Assembly (NCBI GenBank): GCA_021399445.1
Contig: JAJTUQ010000003.1
Location: 310,001-374,000, forward strand
Reading direction: 5' to 3'
Length of the DNA: 64,000 bases
DNA from: Xylogone sp. PMI_703
Taxonomy: Eukaryota; Ascomycota; Leotiomycetes
Positions 45,396-59,500 of the stretch are shown here, piece by piece. A program made the translations under genes and the position numbers. The notes below the pieces were generated by a model. That model saw only the letters and a program-made list of their open reading frames with translations. It ran no database searches and was not told the origin of the DNA. The number at the start of each line of letters is the position of its first letter. The stretch's first letter is position 1.

Positions 45396-48300
45396 CTATT
45401 CCCTTCTTAGTTTAACTTCGTCTTAAAGCTTATAATTAAAACATGAAAGTCTTTATAACAATTTAATTCTTCTTTTTTTCTACCATGCTTCCTAAACATG
45501 GTCTTAAACAGAGTTATAATGAAGTAATACAAAAGAGAAAAAAAGAAGTCTATCCTGAGCTGATTTCAAGAATTTAAACTTTTAGTATTAAAATGTTTTT
45601 TTGTAATTATTATAAAAAAAAGAAACTGACATATTTTGTGACTTTAGATTTTTTATAATACAAGGAATGTATCAAGGCTAGGAATAACATAAAATGTAAT
45701 ATTTATAGTTTTTCTTTAGTAAATTAGGAAATCTTAATAACTAAAAAATAGAAACTTTTTTAAGAATAAGAAAAGATCCAGAAAAAGACTTTAGAAGTAT
45801 AAACAAAACTGTTAAAGTTAAACTATCAAAGAGAACAGTTTCACTTTCGAGTTATAAAGATATTACATTATAGTTTAAAGAGTATAAACGAACTAAATAC
45901 TATTAAAGAAAAAGAGAGGCTCAAGAAAGAGAAGGAAAAGGAAATATTATAATAATCAGAAATTACTTAATCAACAAAGGCTAGGCTTTTCGAGGCCTTC
46001 CCCTCTAACACTGATTTCTTTACTTATGTTAATGTTCTGTTTGATCTGTCCTGGCTTACTTTGTTTATTTATACTTTTTTAGGAATTTATTAAAGTTAGT
46101 AAAATATTTTTCTGGTTTCTAGATGTCTAATCATCTGTATTCTTCTTATTTCTTTTATCTGATCAAATATTATTTCTTGTTCTTTATTAATTTATTGTCT
46201 AAAATTTCTTTGACTTTTTATTTTATATTTAGATCTTATTCTAGCTCTAAGTCCGGAGTTAGTAGTAATCTTAGTAATACTTTTTTTAATATAATTACAT
46301 AAAATATTAAATATATTCGTATAATATTAAAGAGTTTTAGTTTATATGTCAGATTTCCTAATTTCTTTTTGATTTTGTATGGGTTAATCTTTTTCTAGTC
46401 TAATTTATTGTTCAGTCTTGTTATTTTGATAAATCTGCAAATAATATAAATTTTATCCCTTTCTTCAAGTTTAGGTTCTATATTATATTTTTGATTATAA
46501 TATTTTTTCATATATTTTTGTACGAATTTGATGTCATACTTTAAGTAATTATGGATTTTTTCCAATTTGTCTACTCGTTATTTAGTTATCTTGGAAATGT
46601 TTCTTACCTTTACTTTTATGAAGTAAGTTTAGGCTTTGTAGTTATAATTTACAAAAAAAGGTATAACTTTAGTAATTTTACTCTTTGTGTTGTTATATAT
46701 TAGTTATATTATTAGTAAGAAATTTTTCTAATTTGACTATTTATAATCTATATAACAGCAAAGATAAGCTCCTATGATCTGGTTTATTTACTCAGTTTGA
46801 CTGTCTGTCTAAGTCTATTTTTTTGTAGTGATTTTTCTTTTAATACTTAATCTTTTACAGATTGCTTTTCAGAATTTCGACATAAAGAGTTTATTTTTGT
46901 CTGAAATAATTTTTGTTAGAATATTATAGTCTGTTATAACTTTAGAAATCATAATTTTCACTAAATCCTCGGCTGTTTATGTTTCCTTCTATAGTAACAT
47001 AATGAAGTACTTCGTAAGTTTATTTACTATAGTGAAGATCAAGTTATAATGATCTTTATCTAGTCTATTAGCATTTTTTAATAAGAATAATCTTATGATG
47101 AAATCTTATGAAATAGAAGTTCAAGGTTTTTCTGGTATTTGAAAAAGCATTAATTGTCTTATAAGCTTTTTTCTTGATGCTTTAGCCTTATGATAAATAT
47201 TATAGTTATTGATGACTTTAGTGATTTTTTACTAAAGTTTTAAGATAAAGAATTCTTGTTATAGTCAGTTCTTGGTCTTTGTAATTCCTTGATGATTATA
47301 TGTAAATAATTCATGTTATTCTTTCATAAACTCTTGAGTAATTATTAGTAGGATAAATATTTTTCTGTCCTTTAGCTAAATGTCCGGAAATTCCTGATCT
47401 TTGAGTTAATTGGTCTTAGGATCTTTAGAGATTTTTTTCTTTTTTACAATAGTTAACTTGATCTTTTCTAGTTATTCTTTATTAATAACTTGTATAACTG
47501 TTAATATTTGTACATAGTTAAAGTATAAAGTATTGTCTTCTTTCTTAAATATAGTGAATTCTTACTTAAAACTTCTTTTTATATAGTTTGGTTGTTTATT
47601 TAAAGTATTAATTTTAGTATTCTTTGATCTTTGGATATAACGAATCCTGAAATTGTATTATGTTAATGTTTTGTATTAATATATTTATTTATTGTTGAAA
47701 TCTTTAGTAATCATGAAAGTTGTTAAATTCTTGTAGTCTGATAAAATCTTGAATAAATGTTTAATATTATATAAATAAATCTTTTAATGTTTATAATAAT
47801 TTATGATAATTAAGAATTCTTTTTCGTAAATGTTATAATTTAACTTTGTTGGAATAAACTTTTAAGAATAGAAGGTTATTAATTTTTAATGTCTTTTGTT
47901 ATCTTTTTGTGATAAGACTTTATTTAATGTTTTACTTGAAGTATTTATTTTTAGTAAGTATGGTTTCTCGGGATTAGCATGAGTCAGTATTTAGTTTTCA
48001 TTAAACTGATCTTTAACTTCTTGAAAGGTTCTTTTTTGTTTCTTTTCTCAAACGAAAGGTGTATCTTTCTTCGTTAATTTTATTAACGGGTTAGTTATCT
48101 TTGAATAAGTTATTATATAATATCTATAATAATTAACAAGTCTGTTAAACTGTTGGACTTCTTTGACCATCTTTAGAATAAGTTATTTTCTAATGGTTTT
48201 TACTTTTTTTAAGTTTATTCAGAATTTTTTGTCTGAAATTATTTTATTTAAAAACTTTATTTCTGTTATATTAAACTGACATTTAATTAGCTTATACTTT

Positions 48301-51300
48301 ATGTTGTTATTAATCAATATTTTAAGTATAATATGAATATATTGTTTATGTTTTTCTAATGTTTTAGAATAAATCAAGATATTATTTAAATATATTATTA
48401 TAAAATAATTTAAATATAGTCTCAAAATTGTATTATTCATTTTTTATATAATTACTAATATATTTATTAGACCAAAAAGTATGATTAATAATTTATAAAG
48501 TTTATATTTAGTTTAAATAATAGTATATTGTTTATGTCTTTCCTTGATCCTTATCAAGTTAAATCTTACGACGAAGTTTAATTTTGTAAAATATTTAATT
48601 TTAATAAGTATATCTTATATATTATTAATACAAAGTAATGAGTATCTGTTTTTTATGGTTTTGTTGTTTAAATTTCTGTAATCTTTATATAGTCTTCCCC
48701 GGAGGTTATTTGGCTTTGGCGTTTATATTAATAGTGCTTTTTACAAAGAGTTTAACTTTTTGTAAAAGTTTTTTGTAGTTTATTCATTTAGTCATTTTCT
48801 CAGGATTTTATCCCTAGCAGGATTTGTTTTATAAATAAGTCCATAAGAAGGGGTTACATTTTCTTAAAGAATGATTTCATGATTTCATTCTTTATGTGAG
48901 AGTAAAACTGTGTCCTTCGGTCATAGAGTGAATAACTTATGACAATCTTGGTATTTTTCCGAGAAAATGTTTAGTTTATTCTGGAAGTTATTTTGAGTAA
49001 GTTTAATAGCAAAAATATCTTATGTAGGTTATTCCTTTAGTCTAGTGTTATAATAGTATTTAAATGTTAATTTCTTTGTTTTCTAATTAATGTTTAAGTC
49101 ATGGAATTTTAACCAAGGTTATCCTAGGATAATATCTTCTTTTTTAAAAGAAGAGACCTTAAACTAGATTTGTTCTTGGTAGTTTCTAATCTTCATAGTA
49201 AGAGGTTTAATTTTAGTGAATACTTTTTCCTTTATTAATAAGCTGTCGGCTATTCACAGGGGCTGATTATAGATTTTAGTTTATATGTTTATTGTCTTAA
49301 TGACTTGTAGCGAGATTAAGTTAATCTGGCTTCCTGAATCTATTAAGGCTTTAAGGTTTTTGTTGTTAAACTTAACATTTAACCGGATAACTTCTTTTTC
49401 GTTAGTTATAAATATATCAGAAATAAATTCTGTATTAAATTCTTTTTCTCGAATCATCTGAGGCAGTGTTTTCCTTACTTTAGGTTTTCTTAGGTTAAAC
49501 AGGTTATTGATATATTTTTTAGAGAATATCTATTTATCGTTAAACTTATAATAATAGCTTATTTTATAATTATAACATTATTCTCGAAACTTTGTATAAA
49601 AAATTATTTCTTGATGTACTTCTTTCTTGGTTTAGTATATCTTTTCTTGGTCTTCATGGTATATAACCTAGGTGTAAGAGTCTTGTCAGAGTGGTTATAT
49701 GTTTTCTCCCAGAGAATAAGGTATTAGGTCATTGTAGTACAGTTTGTTAATAATGATTTTTTCGAAGTTAAATTATATAACCTTAATTATTGTTCTTAAT
49801 TTCCATATTCTGTACTAAAAAAACTTATCTTGCTAAAGTGATATATTTTAAAAAATATTTCTTTTAACTAATCTTTAGGTTTTTATATAGCTTTTTTCAG
49901 GATGAAGAGTTATTTTAATCAATATCATTTTTTTGCTTACTTGTAGCTTGTTTGTTTGGTAAAGTTAGGCGATAAAATCCTCTTGTTCTATGTGGTTAAA
50001 AAACTCAAAGTCTTAAAAAACTTTCCGAAAAGATTCTTTTGTTATTCTTTGATTAAATTCTGATGTCTTAAGTATTATATATAAAAAATATACTAATAAA
50101 ATCTTAATATATTTTTTTTTTTCGGTAAATTCTATAATATAATATTAAATGTTAATTTATTGATGTCTGTTTTGATTAAGGTTTCTTTGACTTATACTTA
50201 ATAAAATACATTTTTCAAGTTTAATATGCTAAAGAATCTGGGCTTAGTTTCTTCCTGAGTCATTGGTACTTTTCTTATAGTCCTTAGGGAAAAGGGATTT
50301 GGTAAATCAGCTGTATCCCAGTATTCCTCAAGGGGGAAGTTGTCAGGGCGAGTAACTTCTAAGTTCTGTTGTTTTACTTCTTCTATAGCTGATATTAAGA
50401 TATCTAACTTATTTATGGTTAGAGAGAAGACTCCTAAAGATATTATGCTTTTGGCATTATAATAAACTTCTGTTGTAAAATCTTCTATAAGAAAAATTCG
50501 TAGGATCTGGTCTACAGACTAATCCTTAACATTCTCTGGTAACTTGTCAGAGTTGTTCTTTCTTATTAATGAGGTGTCCTTTGAACTATAGGATTTATTA
50601 TCTTTGGCTGAAAATACTATAGACATAGTTTTGGCTTCCTTTAGCTTTCCTTTGTTTTTATTATTATATTCTTGGGTAATATATTTAGCTTATCTATATT
50701 TATAGCAGAATTTCTTTTCTTTCCTTTCTTTGTATTACTCAAGAGTCAGATTATATCCGTTTTTTCTTTTAGGTAATCTTTTGTTATAGTTCTTAAGACT
50801 TTATTTTTTTCTTCTTATGATCTTATCGAAATTTATCAGGTCTCCTTGATTATTGATATAGTTTTTTTGTTTATTTATTTATAAGGAGTAAAGAATTCTT
50901 CTTTTCTTTTTTATATACTGTTTATATTAAAAATTATTAATTTTCTTAGCCTTTTTCATTTATTTTAGCAAAGTGTCTAGGCAAGGTCTAATTTGAGCTA
51001 ATTTGTCCTTAACTATTTTTTTAAGTCTTTTGTGATATTAAAACATAAAAGTTCTATTCTTTCAGTTAATTAGATTACTTAATTGCCTGAATCTGGTATT
51101 ATATGTCATTACAGATCTAGTTTACTTAAAGGCATATAATTGTTGTTCTGCTTTATCTGTTTCATGAAAGTTATTAAAAACTCTTTTTAATTTTTCTTCA
51201 AAGTTATTGATGGATTTGAAAATATTAATAATATCCTGCTATTTATCCTTATGTTTTAGTGAATATTTTTCTGTATTCTTAACGTACAAAAAGATTTATT

Positions 51301-51562
51301 ATAATATTTTATTGTTAAAGTAAAAAATTATCTAAATAATCTTTTCAAAGTTACTTTTGAGTATTTGCTTATATAAGGACAAGTAAGAATAAACCTAAAA
51401 TAAATATCTTTAACTTGGTCCTTTTGTTATAATACTTCTTGATCTTTCTTAACTTAAGTTTCTTTTCCACAAAGTTAAGTTATTAATTCTAGTCTATTCC
51501 AGGAGTTGGAGGTGCTGATGATTCTCTGGCTATAGTATTTTTAAGTTTTAAAGTATTCAAAG

Positions 51563-52168
51563 TATAACATTCTTACAAAAGGTTTAGGATTATTTATTAC
51601 TTAAATGATAAATAAAAGTAAAAGACAAAAGAATATCTTTACAAAGCTTAAGGTTATTACTATAAAATATAAATATACTATAAATTAATTAAGTTAAGTA
51701 TAAAGTTTTTATTTACTGTAAGTTTTATTTACTTATATAAAGAGTGAATTTCCTTTGAGTTTTATTAATCTTATCGATCTTCTTAAAATCCATAAGATCC
51801 ATAGGATCTGCTTATCTAATCCAGGTACTTACTTAATCATTAGTATTAGTTTTTTATACATACAAGCAAATCATTAATACAAGCAGAAAAATAATATTAT
51901 TTCTTTGATAATATTATTACCTAGTTAGTATAACCAAAAGGTTAATACTATAATTTTGATAATATTATCCTTTAGCTTATATAACCCTTTTTATAGTATT
52001 AGTGTTGAACTTATATTATCTTTTCGCTAGTACTAATAATATGATAGTACTAGTGATACCATAACCAGGACCCTAATAACTGTCTTATCTAATACTTATT
52101 TAACTAAGGCAACAGCTATAGAAACTCTATACTTAAGTCGCTTGTCACAACCCTGCGGGGTTGTAACA
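51563..52168 (-). repeat. 5' LTR of gypsy element A
   Basis: About 606 bp, ending on the plus strand in CCTGCGGGGTTGTAACA, a short hairpin CAACCCTGCGGGGTTG that is also present at 53774-53790. This end retains more G+C than the matching end of the 3' LTR. Confidence 0.8.
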
Positions 52169-53764
52169 ACAAGATAATTCTTGTAAAGTAAGTTCTAGTC
52201 CTATGTAGACTGCTTTAACTTATACAAATTTTATAAGATATATAATATATATTTATTCTTTAACTTAAATACTTTGTCTGATTAAGATAAAAAGATTTGT
52301 TCTCATAAGTATAATTTGGTAAAAGTATTTTTCATATTATATAAGTAGTATTCAAGGTTTTTTACTATAATAATAATTATAAATATCCGAAGAGTATTTA
52401 TTCTAATTATAAGTACAAACGTTTTAATGAAATCTTGTCTATATTTCTAAGAAAAGCTTTAAGTAATTAATCTTGTCTTAAATCTGTTTAATGTCTTGTC
52501 AGGGTTTGTCTTAATAATAAATACTTATTTAGTAAAGATTAAGTTTACTCTTTCTAGAAGTATTTCTTCTTTTTATGTATTATTTTGCTGTAATAATATA
52601 ATTTCTTCGTTAATTATCTTTTTTCATTTTTGACTATATTTATAATCTGAAATAGCCTTTTTGTACGTTATTGAGATAATAATATCTAAATTTGTTATTA
52701 AATTAACTAAAGTTATTTTATCTAAATCTTAGTAATCTTGATTTTTTAATATTATAAATATAATTTTAATTATTTTGGTAAAATAGTTTTTATTATCAGA
52801 GTTATCAAGTCTTTGTCGTTTTCGAAGATTGTACTTTGTTTCTACAGATTCTGGTAATACTTGATTTTCCCCGTCAGACGGATAAAATCCAATAAATAAT
52901 GCTATATTAATATTAAGTGATAAATTATAGTTCTTGGCTTAAGTTTGAGATTGATCTTTAATTTTATTTTCCTCATCTCTTTCATTTTTTTTTGAATAAG
53001 ACATATTCATACTTGAATCATTTGTATTTTCCTGATTATGTTAATGGCTGGCTGGGCTAATTAAATCGTTATATGTTATCACTGGATTTGTAATGGATAA
53101 AATTATAATTTTGAAATTATTTAAGTTTTTCAGATTTAGGAATAATATAAACTTAATGACTTTATTTTGTGGTTGACTTCTTGGTTTACAAATTGTTAAT
53201 TTGTTCTTTGTTCCTTGAGGATTATTTGTCCGAAGTTTCAAATCAACTATTCTGCTTTAAATATTTTTATAAAAGTTGATATAACTTGATTTGATGATAT
53301 AGTCTTTGTTTGATATATAAACTTTATATTATTTAGTCATATTTAGATTATATTTTATAAATATTATAACTTATCTATAATTTATAAGTTTGTCTTTTTT
53401 TGATTTTTTTAAGTACTTTTTTCGGTTGATGTATGATATACATTTATATCCAAAAACTTTGATATGATTAATGTTTGGGATTTTTTCAATGAATGTCTGA
53501 TATAGGTTAATAACTTTTTTATTAATTGTCAGACTAAATATTGTTCAGTTTTTTAGGTATACATCTGTTTCAACAGTATAATTCCAGAATTCAAGTAATA
53601 AACTAGCCTTTTTCAGTAATGCTTGAGTATTTACTGTAGTTGTCTGGATTGTTCGTTTAGTTAGACTATTCTGGTTTGACTTATACTTTACTGTTGTTTC
53701 TGCCCGAATCTTGATTAAAGTATTTCATTTGTCTAATAATGATAATAATTCTAAGGTATTATCA
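52169..53764 (-). mobile_element. RIP-degraded copia element, 3' half, inverted
   Basis: Aligns along its whole length with the open copia at about 62212-63797 in the same orientation, with C:G to T:A changes throughout. Landmarks are FTLKFRPSD-type integrase tail sequence at 53041-53241 and reverse-transcriptase sequence at 52200-52600. It ends at TATCA (53760-53764), the reverse complement of TGATA at 44590-44594, and resumes the copia sequence exactly where the 5' half stops. Confidence 0.85.
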
Positions 53765-54359
53765 TGTCACGACCCTGCAAGGTTGTAACAAGTGACCGGA
53801 TTATAGGGCCTCCATAGCCGTCGCCTTAGTTAAATAAGTACAGATTAAGATGGCTATCAGGGACCTGGTTATGGTATCGTTAGTATTATCGCATTATTAA
53901 TACTAGCAAAAAGATAGTACAAGTTCAACACTAGTACTATAAAAAGGGTTGTACAAGTTAAAGGATAGTATTATCGAAGTTGTAGTATTAACCTTTTGGT
54001 TATACTAACTAGGTAGTAATATTATCAGGAAATTAGTATTATCTTTCCACTTATATTAATTATTTGCTTGTACGTACAAATAATTAATATTAACAAATAA
54101 ATGATTACGTGAGATGTATATTCTGTATATTCAGTATATCAAATATAAAGTATAATTAATATACTTAATATATTAATCTTTATTATATAAGTAAATAGTT
54201 TCATAGTAGATAAGAGTCTTGTGTTTAACTTAATTGATTTACAGTATATTTATATTTTATAATAATTATCCTAAAGCTTTATGAAGTTATTTTTTTGCTT
54301 TTTACCTTTATTTATCATTTGAGTAATAAATAATCTTATACTTTTGTAAGAATATTACA
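53765..54359 (+). repeat. 5' LTR of gypsy element B
   Basis: About 595 bp, starting TGTCACGACCCTGCAAGG and ending AATATTACA. The flank on the left is TATCA. Confidence 0.8.
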
Positions 54360-54563
54360 CTTTAAGCACCTTGAAACTCAAAAGTACTATGGCCAGAGAA
54401 TCATCAGTACCCTTAGTTCTTGGAGTAGACTAGAATTAGTAATCTAACTTCGTAGAAAAGAAGCTTAAATTAAGAAAGATCAAGAAGTATTATAACAAAA
54501 AGATTAAGTTAAAGATATTTCTGTTTCAGGTCTATTTTTACTTGTCTTTACATAAATAAATAC

Positions 54564-54800
54564 TGTGGTAGGGAAACCCGTCATGTATTAGTAATAGTTA
54601 TGCCAAGCCGAGCCAGCATATATTGATGGCAAGCCCCGGATAGTAAACCAACAACCTTTTCATACTCAACCAAGGGAGTGGTTCGTTCGTTTGCCTTGTG
54701 TACTTGTTGTTTATATGGTTCTGCGTGATCCCGTCGCATAAGCTCTATTCCTGTATGCTCTAGCCAGCGTTATTGTTACGCTCACACTATCGCTTCCACA
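54564..54800. repeat. Solo LTR-like insertion with normal GC
   Basis: A 237-bp segment, TGTGGTAGGG...CGCTTCCACA, with TGTGG/CCACA inverted ends. It is flanked by ATAC on both sides and has ordinary base composition inside AT-rich gypsy B. It has no coding potential. It is probably a solo LTR of a third family, inserted after the RIP episode. A MITE is an alternative. Confidence 0.6.
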
Positions 54801-56302
54801 ATACTTAAGAGTAACTTCGAAAAAATTATTTGGATAATTTTTTATTTTGATAATAAAATATTATAATAAATTTTTCTATATATTGAAAATATAGAAAAAT
54901 ATCCACTGGGACATAAAGATAAATAGTAAGACATTATTAACATTTTCAAATCCATTAATAATTTTGAAGAAAAATTAAAAAAAGTTTTTAATAATTTTTA
55001 TAAAACAGATAAGGCAGAACAATAATTGTATGCTTTTAAGTAAACTGGATTTATAATAATATATAACATCAGATTCAGCTAATTAAACAATCTGATTAAT
55101 TAAAAAAATAAAATTCTTATGTTTTAGTATTATAAAAGATTTAAGGAATTAGTCAAGGACGAATTAACTCGAATTAGACCTTATTTAAACATTTTACTAA
55201 AATAAATGAAGAAAGCTGAGGAAATTGATAATTTCTAATATAAATAATATATGAAAAAGAAAGGAAAAATTTTTTACTTTTTATAGACAAATAAACAAAA
55301 AAGTTATGTTAATGATCAAAGGGACTTGATGAACTTTGATAAGATTATAAGAAGAAAAAGATAAAGTCTTAAGAATTATAACAAAGAATTAACTAAAAGA
55401 AAAAACAGGTATAATCTGTTTCTTGAGTAATATAAAGAAAAAAGAGAAAAGAAATTTTACTACAAATGTGAACAAGCTGGATATATTGCCCAGAAACATA
55501 ATAACAAGGACAAAGGAAAGTTAAAGGAGATTAGGATTATATTTATGGTATCTTTAGCCAAAGATAGCAAATCTTATAGTTTAGGTAATGCCTTATTGGT
55601 AAAATAAAGCGACTCTGATAAGTTACTAGAGAATGTTAGGGATTAATCCATGGACTAGATCTTATGAATTTTTCCTATAGAAGACTTTACGACAGAAGTT
55701 TATTATGATGTCCGGAGTATAATGTCTTCAGGAGTCTTTTTTTTTACTGTAAGTGAGTTAAACATATTAATATTTGCCGTAGAGAAAGTAGAATGACAAA
55801 GCTTAGAAATTATTAATTTTGATAACTTTTTTCCAAAAGAATATTAAAACATTATTGACTTGTTAGACTTGTTCCTCCCAGGATAAGTTAAAGAAGAACT
55901 AATGATCTGTGAAGAATTTCAGGGCAGTTTCAATTAAGTTAACTGGGAATCCCCGAAAAAAAAAGAATATACTAGATTTTCATTAGTATATTCCTTATAT
56001 ATAATACTTAAAGTATTAGAATTTAACCAAAGAATAGTAGAGGAATCTTTTCGGAAAATCTTCTAGGGTTCCGAGCTCTTTAATTACGTAGAACAGGAGA
56101 ATTTTATCGCTTAACCTTATTAAACAAATGAATTATAAGTAAATGAGAGAATAATATTAGTTAAAATAACTTTTTATTTTGACAGAAGTTATATAAAAAC
56201 CTGGAGATTAATTGAAAGAAATATTTTTTAAGATATATTATTTTAGCGAAATAAACTTCTTTAATATAGAATATGGAAATTAAGAACAGTAATTAAGGTT
56301 AT

Positions 56303-56532
56303 TGTTAGGAATTATGGGAGCAGAGCATACTGGCGCTCGGTAGTTATGCGATCGGAGTGGAACGACTAATAATCCGGTAAGAGAGTATTTAAGGGTGCAA
56401 CCCCTTAAATACTAGATATAAGAATAAGCATACAATGCATTAGCCAATATAAGCCTATTCAACCCTACATTACGGTAGTGCCTAGTGAACCAACACTTCC
56501 ATAATATGAGCATAACGATCATAATCTTCACA
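56303..56532 (+). repeat. Solo copia LTR
   Basis: A 230-bp LTR, TGTTAGGAATTATGG...CTTCACA, flanked by the 5-bp duplication GTTAT (56298-56302 and 56533-56537). It lies inside gypsy B and is nearly identical to 60775-61004. No internal copia sequence accompanies it, so the element was lost by LTR-LTR recombination. Confidence 0.9.
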
Positions 56533-59500
56533 GTTATATAATTTAACTTCGAAAAAATTATTATCAACAGATTATATTATGATAACTTAGTACTTTATTC
56601 TTTAGGAGAAAATATATAATTACTTCGACAAGACTTTTATGCTTAGGTTATATATTATGAAAATTAAAAGAAGATATACTAGGCCAAGAAAGAAGTATAT
56701 CAAGAAATAATTTTTTATACAAAACATCAAGAGTAATATTATAATTATAAGATAAGCTATTATTATGAGTTTAACAATGAATAAATATTTCCTAAAAAGT
56801 ATATCAACAATTTATTCAACCTGAGAAAGCCTAGAATAAGGAAAGTATTACCTCAAATAACTTAAGAAAAGGAATTTAATATAGAATTTATTTTTGATAT
56901 ATTTATGACTAACAAAAAAGAAGTTATCCGATTAAATATTAAGTTTAATAACAAAAACCTTAAAATTTTAGTGAATTCAGGAAGCCAGATTAACTTAATT
57001 TTGCCATAAATCACTAAAACAATAAACATATAGACTAAAGTCTATAATCAGCTTTTATGAATAACTGATGGTTTATTAACAAAAAAAAGAATATTCGCTA
57101 GAATTAAACTATTTATTATGAAAATTAAAAATTACCAAGAATAAATCCAGTTTAAGGTTTTCTTTCTTAAAAAGGAAGATATTATCCTAGGATAACTTTG
57201 GTTAGAATTCTATGACTTAAACATTAATTAAAAAACAAAGAAATTAACATTTAAATATTATTATAATATTAAACTAAAGGAATAATTTATACAAAATATT
57301 TTTATTGTTAAATTTGCTCAGGATAACTTCTAGAATAAATTAAATATTTTTCCAGAAAAATACTAAAATTATCGTAAGTTATTCATTTTATAATCAAAAG
57401 ATATAGTTTTACTTTTATATAAAGAATAAGACCACAAAATCATTCTTCAAGAAAGTATAACCTTTTTATACAAACTTATTTATAGAACAAATCTTACCAG
57501 GGATAAGATCTTGAAAAAGTGACTAAATGAACAGATCACGAAGAATTTTTACAAGAAGTCAAGCTCTTCGTGAGGAATATTATTGATATAAATACTAAAG
57601 CTAGACAATCCTTGAGGAAGACTATATGAAGATTACAGAAATTTAAACAGTAAAACTATAAAAAACAAATATTTATTATTTTATATTAATAATATATAAA
57701 ATATACTCATTAAAGTTAAATATTTCACGAAATTAGACTTTACTACAAGATTTAACTTGATAAGGATTAAAGAAAAATATAAGTAATATATTATTATTTA
57801 AACTAAATATAGACTTTATGAATTATTAATCATATTTTTTGGTTTAACAAATGTATTAACAATTATACAGAAAATGAGTAATATAATTTTGAGACTATAT
57901 TTGGATTATTTTATAATAATATATTTAGATAATATTTTGATTTATTCCAAGATATTAAAAGAATATAAATAATATATTTATATTATACTTAAAGCATTAA
58001 TTAATAATAACATAAAGTGTAAACTGGCTAAATGTCAGTTTAATATAACAGAAGTAAAGTTTTTAAATAAAATAATTTCGGACAAAGGATTCTGAATAAA
58101 CCTAGAAAAAGTGAAAATTATTAAAGAATAATTTATTCCAAAGACAGTCAAAGAAGTCCAACAGTTTAACGGACTTATTAATTATTATAGACATTATATA
58201 ATAGTTTACTCAAAGATAACTAGCCTGTTAACAAAATTAACGAAGAAAAATATACCTTTTGTTTAAGAAAAGAGGCAAGAGAAAACTTTCCAAGAAGTTA
58301 AAAATCAGTTTGACGAAGATTGAATATTAGTTTATGCTAATCCTGAGAAACTATACTTACTGAAAATAAACACCTCAGGTAAAGCGTTAAATAAAGTCTT
58401 ATTACAAAAGGATGACAAAGGACGTTGGAGGTTAGTAGCCTTCTATTTTCGAAAGTTTATTTTAGTAAAATTAAATTATGACATCTACGAGAAGGAACTC
58501 TTGACTATCGTAGATTACTGTAAATATTAAAAAGTTTACTTATATAATGCTAAATATTTATTCGAGATTTTATCAAACTATAAGAATTTAACAATTTTCA
58601 TGCTTACTAAAGATTTCAACAGTAAACAAGTATGTTAGTATAAAACATTAATATAATATGATTTCAGGATTTACCATGTCCAAAGATCAGAGAATACTAA
58701 GGCTAATACTCTGAACAAATGACTAGATTATATAAAAAGAAGTTCTAAACAAGAATTCATTATGTTTAAAAAGGAAAACAACACTTTATACCTTAACTAT
58801 GTATAAATATTAATAATTACATAAGTTATTGACGAAGAATAATTAAAAAAGATTAAGTTAATTATTGTAAAAAAGAAAGAAATCTTTAAAAATCTTAAGG
58901 CCAGTTAGCTCAAAGATCAGGAATTTCCAGGCATTTGGCTAAAGGACAAGAGAATATTTATCTTATTATTAATCGCCTAGGAGTTTATGAAAGAATAATA
59001 TAAATTACTTATATATAGTCATCAAGGAATTATAAAGACTAAGAACAGACTGTAGCAGGAATTCTTTATCTTTAAACTCTAACAAGAAGTCACTAAAGTC
59101 GTCAATAACTATAATATTTATCATAAAGCTAAAATATCAAGAAAAAAGTTTATAGAATAATTAATACTTTTTCAGATACTAGAAAAACTTTAAATTTTTA
59201 TTTTATGAGATTTTATTATAAGATTATTCTTATCAAGAAGTGTTAATAGACTGGATGAAGATTATTATGACTTAATCTTTATTATAATAAATAAACTTAC
59301 AAAGTATTTTATTATGTTATTATAGAAAGAAACATAAATAACCAAGGATTTAATAAAAATCATAATTTCTAGGGTTATAGTAGACTATAATATTCTAGCA
59401 AAAATTATTTTAGACAAAGATAAATTCTTCATGTCGAAATTCTGGGAAACAATCTGCAAAAGATTAGGCATCAAAAGAAAAATCATTATAAAAAGATGGA

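Larger units (their letters stand above)
44792..52168 (-). mobile_element. RIP-degraded Ty3/gypsy element A
   Basis: A complete but dead gypsy element on the minus strand. The 3' LTR is 44792-45395 and the 5' LTR 51563-52168 (about 605 bp, TGT...ACA ends, with paired changes such as GTCACAACCCTGC against GTCATAATTTTAC). A polypurine tract AAGAAGGGAATAG (reverse of 45396-45408) abuts the 3' LTR. Internal remnants are a gag zinc knuckle (about 50700), protease ALIDSGSQINL (about 49330-49390), reverse transcriptase IIIYLNNILIYSKTLEKHK in a 73-codon frame at 48219-48440, and RNase H and integrase farther left. Stop codons are dense throughout. The flanks do not match each other: a gypsy LTR lies on the left and copia on the right. 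Confidence 0.85.

Noticed and set aside
44792..52168. Gypsy A as a simple insertion with its own target duplication.
   Set aside because: The flanks ATTGA and ACAAG do not match even allowing for transitions, and the sequences on the two sides belong to different elements.
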